This document shows, piece by piece, positions 43,657 through 51,655 of a stretch of DNA of 64,000 nucleotides. The stretch is taken from assembly GCA_028875185.1 (NCBI GenBank), contig JAPPFH010000094.1, forward strand, positions 46,153 through 110,152. Direction: 5' to 3'. The DNA comes from Chloroflexota bacterium. GTDB taxonomy: Bacteria > Chloroflexota > Anaerolineae > Aggregatilineales > Phototrophicaceae. Numbering within the stretch: position 1 is the stretch's first letter; each line of letters begins with the position of its first letter. The position numbers and the translations under genes were made by a program. The notes beneath the pieces are model-generated. The model was not told the DNA's origin, made no database searches, and saw only the letters and a list, made by a program, of their open reading frames with translations.

Positions 43657-44646
43657 TTGATAAATGCAACTGACGAACTCGGCGCTGAACAACTGCTGGC
43701 GCTTTATCGCGTGATGGTTCTGATTCGCCGGACCGAAGAGCGGCTCGCCCGCGCCCATCAGATGGGGCTGGTGCCCGGCCCTTGCCACACCTATGTTGGG
43801 GAAGAAGCGATCGCGACTGGCGTCTGCGCCAACCTGCGCGAGGACGATGTCGTCTTCAGCACGCATCGCGGGCATGGTCACGCCCTGGCCAAAGGCGTCA
43901 GCCCACGCGCGGTCGCCGCTGAACTCTTCGGCAAAGCGACCGGCTGCTCCCAGGGGCGCGGCGGCAGCATGCACCTCTTCGCCCCCGAAATCGGCTTGAT
44001 GGGCACCAGCGGCATCGTCGGCCCCAGCATCTTGCAAGGCGCGGGCGCCGGCTACAGCTTCAAGCTGCTCGGCTCGGATCAAGTGAGCGTCGCCTTTTTT
44101 GGCGATGGCGCCGTCAGCAATGGCGCGTTTCACGAAGGGCTGAATTTGGCAGCCATCTGGGATTTGCCGGTGGTATTTGTTTGTGAAGACAATATGTACG
44201 CCACCGAGGTCGCGTTTCGCGACGCCACACGCGTGCAAGATGTCGCCGGGCGAGCCAGCGTTTCCTACGATATGGCTTCCGTCCGCGTCGATGGCAACGA
44301 TGTGATGGCGGTTTATCAAGCGGCGGAAGAAGCGGTCTCCCGCGCCCGCGCCGGCCAGGGTCCCTCGCTCATTGATTGCAAGACCTATCGCACGCGCCCA
44401 CACGCGGAAGGCATGCGCGATGGCGGCTACCGCACAGCCGAAGAAATGGAATCCTGGAAAGCGCGCGATCCCATCGCGGCTCACGCTGCCTGGCTAATCG
44501 ACAAGGGGCGGGCAAGCGCCGCCGAGCTGGAAGCGATTGAGGCCGAGATCAAGGCGACCGTCGACGACGCCATCGAATTCGCTCGTTCCAGCCCCTTCCC
44601 CGAACCAGCGACCGCGGCCGATTACATCTTCAGCCGGGGGGCGTAG
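43657..44646 (+). CDS. 2-oxoacid dehydrogenase E1 alpha subunit (pyruvate/acetoin type)
   Basis: 329 aa. TTG start supported by AAGGAGA seven bases upstream. Thiamine diphosphate-dependent decarboxylase: THRGHGHALAKGV near residue 70, then GRGGSMHLF. The ThDP/metal motif runs from FGDGAVSNGAFHEGLN to the Asn of VCEDN. KTYRTRPHAEGMRDGGYRT is the phosphorylation-loop region. With the E1 beta and E2 genes it would convert pyruvate (or acetoin) to acetyl-CoA. It starts a tight three-gene cluster. Confidence 0.9.
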   Translation: MINATDELGAEQLLALYRVMVLIRRTEERLARAHQMGLVPGPCHTYVGEEAIATGVCANLREDDVVFSTHRGHGHALAKGVSPRAVAAELFGKATGCSQGRGGSMHLFAPEIGLMGTSGIVGPSILQGAGAGYSFKLLGSDQVSVAFFGDGAVSNGAFHEGLNLAAIWDLPVVFVCEDNMYATEVAFRDATRVQDVAGRASVSYDMASVRVDGNDVMAVYQAAEEAVSRARAGQGPSLIDCKTYRTRPHAEGMRDGGYRTAEEMESWKARDPIAAHAAWLIDKGRASAAELEAIEAEIKATVDDAIEFARSSPFPEPATAADYIFSRGA

Positions 44647-44650
44647 CCAC

Positions 44651-45628
44651 ATGCGAGAGATCACCTATACCGAAGCGGCTCGCGAAGCGCTGGCGGAACA
44701 GATGGCGGTCGATCCCAGCATCTTCGTGGTCGGCGAAGGCATCGGCGAGCGCGGCGGCAACTTTAATACCACGCTCGGCTTATACGAGAAATACGGACCA
44801 ATGCGCCTGCGCGATACGCCAATTGTCGAGCGCGGCTTCGTCGGCATGTGCGCTGGCGCCGCCATGACCGGCAGCCGCCCAGTTGTCGATTTCATGTTCA
44901 TCGACTTCATCCTCGATTCCATGGGCGAGCTGCTGAATCAAATTTCAAAGATTCAATATATGAGCAGCGGGCGGATCAAAATGCCAATCGTGCTGCGCGG
45001 CTGCATCGGGATTGGAGGCGCCGCCGCCACCCATCATTCCGGCAGCTATTATCCACTTTTCGTGCATATCCCCGGTTTCCGCGTCGCCTTGCCCTCGACG
45101 CCCTACGATGCCAAAGGCTTGTTCAAAACGGCGCTAACCGGCGACGATCCAGTCTTGTTCCTTGAGCATAAACTGCTGCTGAACCGGCGCGGTCCGGTAC
45201 CGGAAGAGGCATACCAGCTGCCTTTTGGGCAGGCGGCGGTCATACGAGAGGGAAGCGACGCTACCGTCGTCGCGCTGGCGATCATGGCGCCCAAAGTGCG
45301 GGAAGTCTGCGACGAGTTGGCGAAAGACGGGCTCGATATCGAAGTCATCGACCCGCGCACGCTCGCCCCCTTGGACATGGCGACCATTCTCGAATCCGTG
45401 GCTAAAACCGGTCGCTTGCTGATCGCCGACGAAACCTTCGGACCATGCGGCATCGGCGCCGAAATCAGCGCTCAGGTGATGGAGCAGGGCTTCGACGATC
45501 TCGATGCCCCAATCGCGCGGCTCAATGGCATGCACACGCCAACCCCCTACAGCCCCAGCCTGGAGGCGGCCATCATTCCCGATAAAGCGGCGATAGCGCA
45601 GGCGATTCGCGACCTGGTCGCTGAATAG
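44651..45628 (+). CDS. 2-oxoacid dehydrogenase E1 beta subunit
   Basis: 325 aa; ATG at 44651, four bases after the E1 alpha stop. The open frame to 44537 overlaps E1 alpha and is not used. Transketolase-like domain: REITYTEAAREALAEQM, FVVGEGIGERGG, DTPIVERGFVGMCAGAAMTG and MPIVLRGCIGIGGAAATHHS. C-terminal domain: IEVIDPRTLAPLDM and LLIADETFGPCGIGAEI. Forms the alpha2beta2 E1 with the upstream product. Confidence 0.92.
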   Translation: MREITYTEAAREALAEQMAVDPSIFVVGEGIGERGGNFNTTLGLYEKYGPMRLRDTPIVERGFVGMCAGAAMTGSRPVVDFMFIDFILDSMGELLNQISKIQYMSSGRIKMPIVLRGCIGIGGAAATHHSGSYYPLFVHIPGFRVALPSTPYDAKGLFKTALTGDDPVLFLEHKLLLNRRGPVPEEAYQLPFGQAAVIREGSDATVVALAIMAPKVREVCDELAKDGLDIEVIDPRTLAPLDMATILESVAKTGRLLIADETFGPCGIGAEISAQVMEQGFDDLDAPIARLNGMHTPTPYSPSLEAAIIPDKAAIAQAIRDLVAE

Positions 45629-45638
45629 GGGACGAATC

Positions 45639-46997
45639 ATGGCGATAGAAATCGTAATGCCCAAGCTCGGTTGGACGATGGAAGAAGGCATCCTCGATGA
45701 GTGGATAAAACGAGACGGCGATGAAGTCCAGCCTGGCGACATCATTTTTGTTGTCGAGAGCGACAAGGCGCTGCAAGAAATCGAGGCATTCGACGGCGGC
45801 ATATTGCGCATTTCGCCCGACGCGCCGCCGGTCGGCTCGACAGTGAAAATCGGCGAATTGCTCGCCTACCTGGTGCAGCCGGGTGAAGCGCCGCCCTTTG
45901 AACGGCTGGATGCTGATAGCTCGGCTCCCGCGCCTGATTCTTCAGCGACCGAGCTTCCCGCTGACGTATCCGCGGCAAGGCCAGCAAAACCGGCCCGGCG
46001 GTCTCGCAAGGGCGGACCAGCGATCAGCCCGCGCGCGAAACGGGTCGCGCTGGAGCTTGCCGTCGACTGGGCAGCGTTGACCGGCAGCGGCAGCGGCGGG
46101 CGCATCATCGAACGGGATATCCGCGCGGCGAGGGATCTGGCTGCAGCGGCCGCGAACGAAGCGGATATCAACATCAGTCCGGTTGCGCGGCGCGTGGCGC
46201 AGGAGGCTGGCATCGCCCTGGCGCTCTTGGCAGCGCGTTTCCCGAATGCCCGCATCACCCGCGCCGATGTGGAAGCGGTGGCGGCTGAGCGAGCGTTAGA
46301 GGCCGCGCCAGAGCGCCAGCCCTTGTCGCGAATCCGGCAATTGACGCGCGACCGCATGGTCGAAAGCATGCGCGAGACGGCGCCCGTCACCTTAACCACC
46401 GAAGCGGACGCGACCGAGCTGCGTCAAATGCGGCGCAGCTTAAGCGCCGATGGCGGCGATATCGTGCCCAGCTACAACGACCTGCTGCTAAAAGTGGCGG
46501 CGGCGGCGCTGACCGAACAGCCAACGCTCAACGCCTCCATCCAGGGCGACGAGCTTCTGTTGCACAGCGCCATTAATATCGGGCTCGCCGTTGATACGGA
46601 ACGCGGTCTGCTCGTCCCCGTCATTCGCGACGCCGACCGTCTGTCGCTGCTGGAAGTCGCCGCTCTCAGCGCCGACCTGGTCGAGCGGGCGCGCGCCGGC
46701 AAGATCGCCGCCGAGGATTTGCAAGGCGGGACTTTCACCATCACCAATCTCGGCATGTATGATATTGACGCCTTCACGCCAATTATCAATCTGCCGCAAT
46801 GCGCCATTCTGGGCATTGGCCGAATTGTCTCGCGCCAGGTTGTGCTTGATGCGGAGGCGCAGCGTCTCGCCATCCGCCACATGATGTCGCTCAGCCTGAC
46901 CTTTGATCATCGCGCTGTTGATGGCGCGCCCGCGGCCCGCTTCTTGCAGCGCATTAAACAATTTGTAGAAACGCCTTATCTCTGGTTGGTAACTTGA
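45639..46997 (+). CDS. 2-oxoacid dehydrogenase E2, dihydrolipoamide acyltransferase, with two subunit-binding domains
   Basis: 452 aa. N-terminal lipoyl domain with Lys43 in VVESDKALQEIE as lipoylation site. After a Pro/Ala linker there are two peripheral-subunit-binding motifs in series: ISPRAKRVALELAVDWAALT with GRIIERDI, and NISPVARRVAQEAGIALALL with ARITRADVEA. The catalytic domain ends in LTFDHRAVDGAPAARFL with the active-site His and Asp. Most E2 proteins have one binding domain, so the duplication is notable. No E3 gene is adjacent; lipoamide dehydrogenase must be elsewhere. Confidence 0.9.
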   Translation: MAIEIVMPKLGWTMEEGILDEWIKRDGDEVQPGDIIFVVESDKALQEIEAFDGGILRISPDAPPVGSTVKIGELLAYLVQPGEAPPFERLDADSSAPAPDSSATELPADVSAARPAKPARRSRKGGPAISPRAKRVALELAVDWAALTGSGSGGRIIERDIRAARDLAAAAANEADINISPVARRVAQEAGIALALLAARFPNARITRADVEAVAAERALEAAPERQPLSRIRQLTRDRMVESMRETAPVTLTTEADATELRQMRRSLSADGGDIVPSYNDLLLKVAAAALTEQPTLNASIQGDELLLHSAINIGLAVDTERGLLVPVIRDADRLSLLEVAALSADLVERARAGKIAAEDLQGGTFTITNLGMYDIDAFTPIINLPQCAILGIGRIVSRQVVLDAEAQRLAIRHMMSLSLTFDHRAVDGAPAARFLQRIKQFVETPYLWLVT

Positions 46998-47014
46998 AAT
47001 GTGAGGAGAGAATC

Positions 47015-47893
47015 GTGAAGTTAGTGACCTTTCAATTTGGCGCCGAGCTCCGACCTGGCGTCTTGACCACACGCGGCGGGCGCGAGGTCATCGTCGATTT
47101 GCAAAACGCGGACCCAATGTTGCCCGGCAGCGTACTTGGCATCCTTGAAGGCGGTCCGGCGGCGCTGGCGCAAGCGTCTGCCGCGGCCGAAGCCGCGAAC
47201 GAGACCCGGGACGCCACATCGGTTAAGTTGGCCGCGCCCATCCCGAACCCGGGCAAGATCCTCTGCATCGGCTTGAATTACGCCGATCACGCGGCTGAAT
47301 CGGGGCAGCCCCTGCCCGATTACCCGATTGTCTTCAGCAAATACAGCAATACCGTCATCGGCAGCGGCGACGCCATCATCCTGCCTAAAGTGACCGACAT
47401 GGTCGATTATGAAGCCGAGCTCGGCTTTGTCATCGGGGCGCGTGGCCGCCACATCAGCGAAGCCGACGCCCTGGATTATGTCGCCGGCTACCTGCCGATC
47501 AACGATGTCAGCGCCCGCGATTATCAGGAACGCGTCAGCCAGTGGACGATGGGCAAAAGCTTCGACACCTTCGCGCCGATGGGTCCGGCGCTGGTGACGT
47601 CTGATGAAGTTGGCGACCCGCACAAGCTCGCGATTCGCCTCTGGATTGGCGACGAGGTGCTGCAAGACTCCAATACCAGCCAGTTGATCTTCAGTGTGCC
47701 CAAGCTCGTGGCTGATATCAGCGAGGTCATGACCCTGGAGCCGGGCGATATCGTCTCCACCGGGACGCCACCGGGCGTCGGCGCGGCGCGTACGCCCCAG
47801 CGTTTCTTGCGCGCGGGTGAGACCTGCAATATCGAAATCGAGAAGTTGGGGATATTGAGCAATCCGATCGTCGCTGAAAGGCGCGCCGATTAA
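47015..47893 (+). CDS. Fumarylacetoacetate hydrolase family protein
   Basis: 292 aa from GTG 47015 with GAGGAGAG four bases upstream. The FAH fold is clear: ILCIGLNYADHAAESGQ, VDYEAELGFVIG with metal Glu residues, YVAGYLPINDVSARDYQ, KSFDTFAPMGPALVT and DIVSTGTPPGVG. The group includes 2,4-diketo-3-deoxy-L-fuconate/L-rhamnonate hydrolases, which give pyruvate and lactate, as well as acylpyruvases. Given the fucosidases and SDRs nearby, the diketo-deoxy sugar acid hydrolase role is attractive. It is 17 bases after E2, which would handle the pyruvate. Its last four bases overlap the convergent hydrolase gene. Confidence 0.88.
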   Translation: MKLVTFQFGAELRPGVLTTRGGREVIVDLQNADPMLPGSVLGILEGGPAALAQASAAAEAANETRDATSVKLAAPIPNPGKILCIGLNYADHAAESGQPLPDYPIVFSKYSNTVIGSGDAIILPKVTDMVDYEAELGFVIGARGRHISEADALDYVAGYLPINDVSARDYQERVSQWTMGKSFDTFAPMGPALVTSDEVGDPHKLAIRLWIGDEVLQDSNTSQLIFSVPKLVADISEVMTLEPGDIVSTGTPPGVGAARTPQRFLRAGETCNIEIEKLGILSNPIVAERRAD

Positions 47894-48732
47894 CCCATAA
47901 TGTCAAAGACATCCAAATCGTTAGTGCTGACGACAGCCCCATCGTAGCCGCTCTTCACTTCGGCGATCAGTTCAGCGCGCGTGCTGCCCCAGAAGAGCTG
48001 ATGATAGAGCAGCAGCAGGCGGGGCTGTACTTGTCGCGCCAATGCGGCAAGTTCGACAGTCGAGGTATGTACGCGGGCGTGATAGCGCTGCCAAGCCGCC
48101 GGGAGATCAGCGAAGCGAGACGATGAATAAACTTCGTGAATCAAGATGTCGCAGCCCCTCGCCCAACCGGCAAATGCGGGCACGGGCTTGGTATCACCGG
48201 AGATGACTACTGTCCCGGCGGACGTGCTTACCTTGTAGCTGAAGGCGGCTAAATTGCCGTGATCGGCTCGCAGCGCGCGTACCTCGATGCGCTCATCCCG
48301 GTAACAGCAGCCTTCCCCGATTTCGCGGACATCAATCTGATAGCCGTCATCGGTTGTGGGGTGGGCGGCGCGATGTTCGCGGATGTTTTCCTGGTAGGCG
48401 AGCAAGAGGTGTTGCGCCATGTGAGCCAGCCCGGGCGGCCCGTAGGCGACGAGCTTCTCGGCGCGTCCGTGTATCCAGGGGGTGAAGAGCAGGTCGGGCA
48501 AGCCGACGCTGTGATCGGCGTGCAAATGCGTCAGGAACAGGCGTGTGAGCTGCGTGCTGTTCCAGTTTATCAAGCCTTCGTTATGCGCTTGAACAACGCG
48601 CTGGACAAGGCCGTGGCCGCAATCGAAGAGGTAGGGCTGGTCATCGATGGCGATGGCGACGCCGGAACTGACGCGATCGGCTTCGGCATTGGGTGTGCCG
48701 CTGCCGAGGATGAGAACCTGAGCCCGGCTCAT
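47890..48732 (-). CDS. MBL-fold metallo-hydrolase (RNase Z-like)
   Basis: 280 aa. It begins AQVLILGSGTPNAEADRVSS, typical of the RNase Z/AtsA subgroup, and has the metal motif FLTHLHADHSVGLPDL and VVISGDTKP with the bridging Asp. Further His residues (LIHEVY, LLLYHQLFW) complete a di-zinc site. The substrate may be a phosphodiester, sulfate ester or lactone; the subgroup is too broad to tell. It overlaps the downstream end of the acetylxylan-esterase-like gene by four bases (stop/start overlap), so the two are co-translated. Confidence 0.85.
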   Translation of the reverse strand: MSRAQVLILGSGTPNAEADRVSSGVAIAIDDQPYLFDCGHGLVQRVVQAHNEGLINWNSTQLTRLFLTHLHADHSVGLPDLLFTPWIHGRAEKLVAYGPPGLAHMAQHLLLAYQENIREHRAAHPTTDDGYQIDVREIGEGCCYRDERIEVRALRADHGNLAAFSYKVSTSAGTVVISGDTKPVPAFAGWARGCDILIHEVYSSSRFADLPAAWQRYHARVHTSTVELAALARQVQPRLLLLYHQLFWGSTRAELIAEVKSGYDGAVVSTNDLDVFDIMG

Positions 48733-49700
48733 TCCAGCCAGAGCCCGCGCAAGTAGCGAATCTTCTCCACCTTGTGTTGGAAGCCGCCGCCTTCGTGATT
48801 ATTAAAGTGATATTCGATGATTTCCTTCTCGCTCTTCACGTGGTTGTATGAGGCGTATACGGTGGATGGCGGGCAAGTCGTATCCATGATGCCGACGGAG
48901 TAGAGCGCCTGCGCCGTCATGCGCGCGGCGAAGTGCATGCCGTCGCAGTAACTCAGCGTCCGCAGAACGGCGTCGATCTTGTCGCGGTGGACTTGCAGGA
49001 AACGGGCGATCTCCGGGTAGGGATCGCTGGGCGTGATTTCGATGGCGCGCCGGAAATGCTGCAGGAAAGGCACATCAGCCAGGCAGACTTTGACATCGGG
49101 CAACAGACCGGCGACCGCGATGGATAAGCCGCCGCCCTGGCTCTGGCCGTTGACAGCGATGCGCGCCGCATCGACTTCGGCGCGGGTTTTGATCGCCTCG
49201 ACCGCGCGTACGCCATCGGTGTAAAGGCGACGGTAATAATAGGTATGGGGATCAAGGATGCCCTGGGTCATGAAGCCCGGCGTCGACGGGTGGACGCCGC
49301 TGCCGCTATCGGGCGTATCGCCGCGGCTCCACTGGCCGCCTTGGCCGCGCGTGTCCATCACCAGGTAGGCGAAACCAGCTGATGGGAAGGGCAGCCATTC
49401 AATCGGAAAAGCGCGGCCGCCGCCATATCCGATATATTCGACTACCGCCGGCAGCGGACCATCGGCGCCGCGTGGGCGCATGTACCAGCCTTTGATGCGG
49501 TCGCCATTGAAGCCCGAGAAGGTGACATCGTAGACATCCAGGGTGGCTAAGCCAAAGTCGGCGCGCTCGAAGACGGCGTTCAGCTCGTAAGAGCGCGCTT
49601 CGGCTAAGGTGTCCGCCCAGAAGGCGTCGAAGTCATCGGGTTCAGAGCGCGCGGGTTTGTAGTCGCGCAATTCATCCAGAGGCATGTCAAAAAGGGGCAT
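48729..49700 (-). CDS. Acetylxylan esterase/cephalosporin-C deacetylase-like hydrolase (CE7)
   Basis: 323 aa from ATG 49700, chosen because AAAGGA is nine bases upstream; ATG 49709 overlaps that site. Alpha/beta hydrolase: YLVMDTRGQGGQW near residue 115, nucleophile Ser in NGQSQGGGLS, Asp in VGIMDTTCPPSTVYASYN and His in NNHEGGG. These are the AXE1 family hallmarks. It would remove acetyl groups from xylo- or other oligosaccharides inside the cell; no signal peptide. Paired with an MBL-fold hydrolase. Confidence 0.9.
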   Translation of the reverse strand: MPLFDMPLDELRDYKPARSEPDDFDAFWADTLAEARSYELNAVFERADFGLATLDVYDVTFSGFNGDRIKGWYMRPRGADGPLPAVVEYIGYGGGRAFPIEWLPFPSAGFAYLVMDTRGQGGQWSRGDTPDSGSGVHPSTPGFMTQGILDPHTYYYRRLYTDGVRAVEAIKTRAEVDAARIAVNGQSQGGGLSIAVAGLLPDVKVCLADVPFLQHFRRAIEITPSDPYPEIARFLQVHRDKIDAVLRTLSYCDGMHFAARMTAQALYSVGIMDTTCPPSTVYASYNHVKSEKEIIEYHFNNHEGGGFQHKVEKIRYLRGLWLE

Positions 49701-49773
49701 GGCGCTCATCCTTTCGGCTCGTCGCTGATGGCTTCATTATACCCCCATCTCCGTCCCCTTCCCCCCACAGGGA

Positions 49774-50010
49774 CTGACGACAGGACAGTTTTGCAACGGG
49801 CAGAATTTCGTCGCAAATTACGTGTTTTCTTGGGCTATTTCGGGCGACCCACTGGGTCGCCCCTACATCTTTTGCGCTCCGTCGGGCGACTCACCGCCGC
49901 GCGTAGACACAGCGGGTCAGTCGCCCCTACAATTTTCGCACTTGGAGTTGCTTGTGATTGGCACATCGAAGCATCCATAGCCAATCGGATTAAACCTGTC
50001 CTGTCCTCAG
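49774..50010. repeat. Family A MITE-like element, copy 3
   Basis: CTGACGACAGGACAG at the left end and CTGTCCTGTCCTCAG at the right. It contains two palindromes of the TAGGGGCG class (GGGCGACCCACTGGGTC + GCCCCTAC; GGGCGACTCACCGCCG to GTCGCCCCTAC). The middle has diverged most (CATAGCCAATCGGATTAAA). Flanks carry CCCCTTCCCCCC and GGGAGGGGTTTGGGG. Fills most of the 426-base gap between the esterase and the P-loop gene. Confidence 0.78.
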
Positions 50011-50126
50011 GGAGGGGTTTGGGGTGGGGGCAAATCGCGGCGGCATCAACTGTGCCGCTCCGAGAGTTGGAAGGCGCGCTTCTTGCGAGTATGATGGATG
50101 CGGCACGGACAGATGATTGATAGACG

Positions 50127-50930
50127 ATGGATTGGCGTGACTATTATTTGCGCGAAGTTCGGCCGAGGCTCGACCTGCCCCTTGCGGAGAAGTACCCGCT
50201 TGTGCGCCTGGTTGGCGGAGACGGCTTTCGGCCGCTCGGCGAGCAGGCGCTGCTGATGCTGGTCGCCTTGACCGGGACGGGCAAGTCGACGACGCTGGAT
50301 ATGCTGCGCGCGCGTTTAGACGGGGCTGGCATGAGCCTCATCCCATCTCGCCGCGAGCTGGCGGATTGGATCGCGATCCCGATGGCACAGGCGCTGGCGG
50401 GCGAAAGGATCAAGCCAATCAAGGACCGCCGGCGGCGATTCGGCTACACGCGCCGCTTCGCCGAGCAAGTGCCGGGGGGCATGGCGGCGGTCTTTTCCTG
50501 GCTCGCCATCGCCGATAGCTATGATGGCTGCCTGCTGTCTGAGGGCATCCGCGGCGAGAACGAGCTACGCTATGCCTTGAAGAACTTTCCGCGCTGGCGG
50601 ATTGTTGAGCTGACGCTGCATCCCTTGACGCGCCTGCGCCGTCTGAGCGGGCGCCGCGATGTCTTTGACCGCGCTGGCGGCAGCGCGGATGCATCGTTTT
50701 TGCCAAGCGGCTTGCAGCGGGAAGCGCGAGCGCTGGTCCGTGCAGGCCAGATCACCCGTGAAGCGCTGGCCATCGTCCAGGCGGAAGCGGCAAATTACGG
50801 CATTGACCCCTTCGCCGACGGGCGGGAATACGCCAATTATCATCGCGTCACTGTCGACGATCTGAGCCCGAATGATGTGGCTGAGGCGGTCATCGACATC
50901 ATCGAGAGGCAGCAGGAGCGCCGACAGTGA
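50127..50930 (+). CDS. Orphan P-loop NTPase/kinase-like protein
   Basis: 267 aa. Walker A LVALTGTGKSTTLDML lies at about residues 45-60, after an N-terminal segment MDWRDYYLREVRPRLDLP. A possible Walker B-like strand is DGCLLSEGIRGENEL. Many Arg/Lys in the middle (KDRRRRFGYTRRF, LTRLRRLSGRRDVFDR) could bind nucleic acid or a phosphorylated substrate, or form a kinase lid. The C-terminal YANYHRVTVDDLSPNDVAEA resembles the end of small-molecule kinases and AAA ATPases. I do not recognise the family. It is flanked by repeat elements with no operon partners. Confidence 0.72.
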   Translation: MDWRDYYLREVRPRLDLPLAEKYPLVRLVGGDGFRPLGEQALLMLVALTGTGKSTTLDMLRARLDGAGMSLIPSRRELADWIAIPMAQALAGERIKPIKDRRRRFGYTRRFAEQVPGGMAAVFSWLAIADSYDGCLLSEGIRGENELRYALKNFPRWRIVELTLHPLTRLRRLSGRRDVFDRAGGSADASFLPSGLQREARALVRAGQITREALAIVQAEAANYGIDPFADGREYANYHRVTVDDLSPNDVAEAVIDIIERQQERRQ

Positions 50931-51038
50931 ATCCTACGAATATAGCGCTTGCGTCAGCACAAAAACGCTCAGATCATCGAGATCAACTTCAAATTGTCTC
51001 TAAGCAGTCTGCGCGTTTGTAATGAGAAAACTTTGCGG

Positions 51039-51284
51039 TTATTCTAGCTTGGACTCAATCCGTTCCAACCGTCGAAGTATCTCCTCGTGCGCCGTCTCGG
51101 AGGCCGCTTTAGTGGCGTCTATCTTCTTGTCAAGCATTAGGAAGATCTTATCATGTTCGGAAAGAGTCTTCAGGATTGACTCTTGGTTTGTTTCGAGTGT
51201 CTTGAGACTCTCCAAAACCTTCTGATAGTTCTCGCTGTAATATTGCTCGCGCTCTTCCTCGTTTCTAGCGGCTTGCTCGTCCAT
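51039..51284 (-). CDS. Small coiled-coil protein
   Basis: 81 aa, very rich in Glu, Lys and Leu with no Pro, predicted as one long amphipathic helix: ENYQKVLESLKTLETNQESI, then LSEHDKIFLMLDKKID, ending ILRRLERIESKLE in clear heptads. GTGGGGG lies upstream of the ATG at 51284. Similar short coiled-coil ORFs occur widely and are often unannotated. Base composition here is AT-richer than the neighbours, suggesting different origin. Function unknown; translation is not proven. Confidence 0.6.
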   Translation of the reverse strand: MDEQAARNEEEREQYYSENYQKVLESLKTLETNQESILKTLSEHDKIFLMLDKKIDATKAASETAHEEILRRLERIESKLE

Positions 51285-51356
51285 GAAACCCCCACGTATG
51301 TAGTCGCTTTCGTATTATACCACCGTGGCATGAAATATAAAATTGTATCAAATATA

Positions 51357-51533
51357 GGGTGTGGTGAATTTGCTGGATACTCGCTGCTTTGCCCCACCCC
51401 AAACCCCTCCCCCAAAATGAGGGAGGGGCTTACATACTGCCAAAGCGCTTGAAAAACTCCCCTTCCCTCCTTGTGGGGGCAAGGGGCCGGGGGATGGGGG
51501 TTTGTCGCGCTATCAATGAAATTCACCACACCC
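51357..51533. mobile_element. Family D MITE-like element with 7-bp target duplication
   Basis: 177 bp with perfect 15-bp terminal inverted repeats GGGTGTGGTGAATTT (51357-51371) and AAATTCACCACACCC (51519-51533). It is flanked by perfect direct repeats AAATATA at 51350-51356 and 51534-51540, the footprint of a transposition. The interior is the GC-rich core module (CCCCACCCCAAACCCCTCCC and GGGGCCGGGGGATGGGGG). No ORF; it would need a transposase in trans. Confidence 0.85.
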
Positions 51534-51655
51534 AAATATAAATGACCTGGCGCTTATGTCAGAGCAGTACACGGTTGTAAAAGACTTGGCGTCGTCGGTG
51601 GAAATAGCCAACCGGCTGCGGCAGAATATGCTACAGCCAAGCGGAAAATCGCGAC

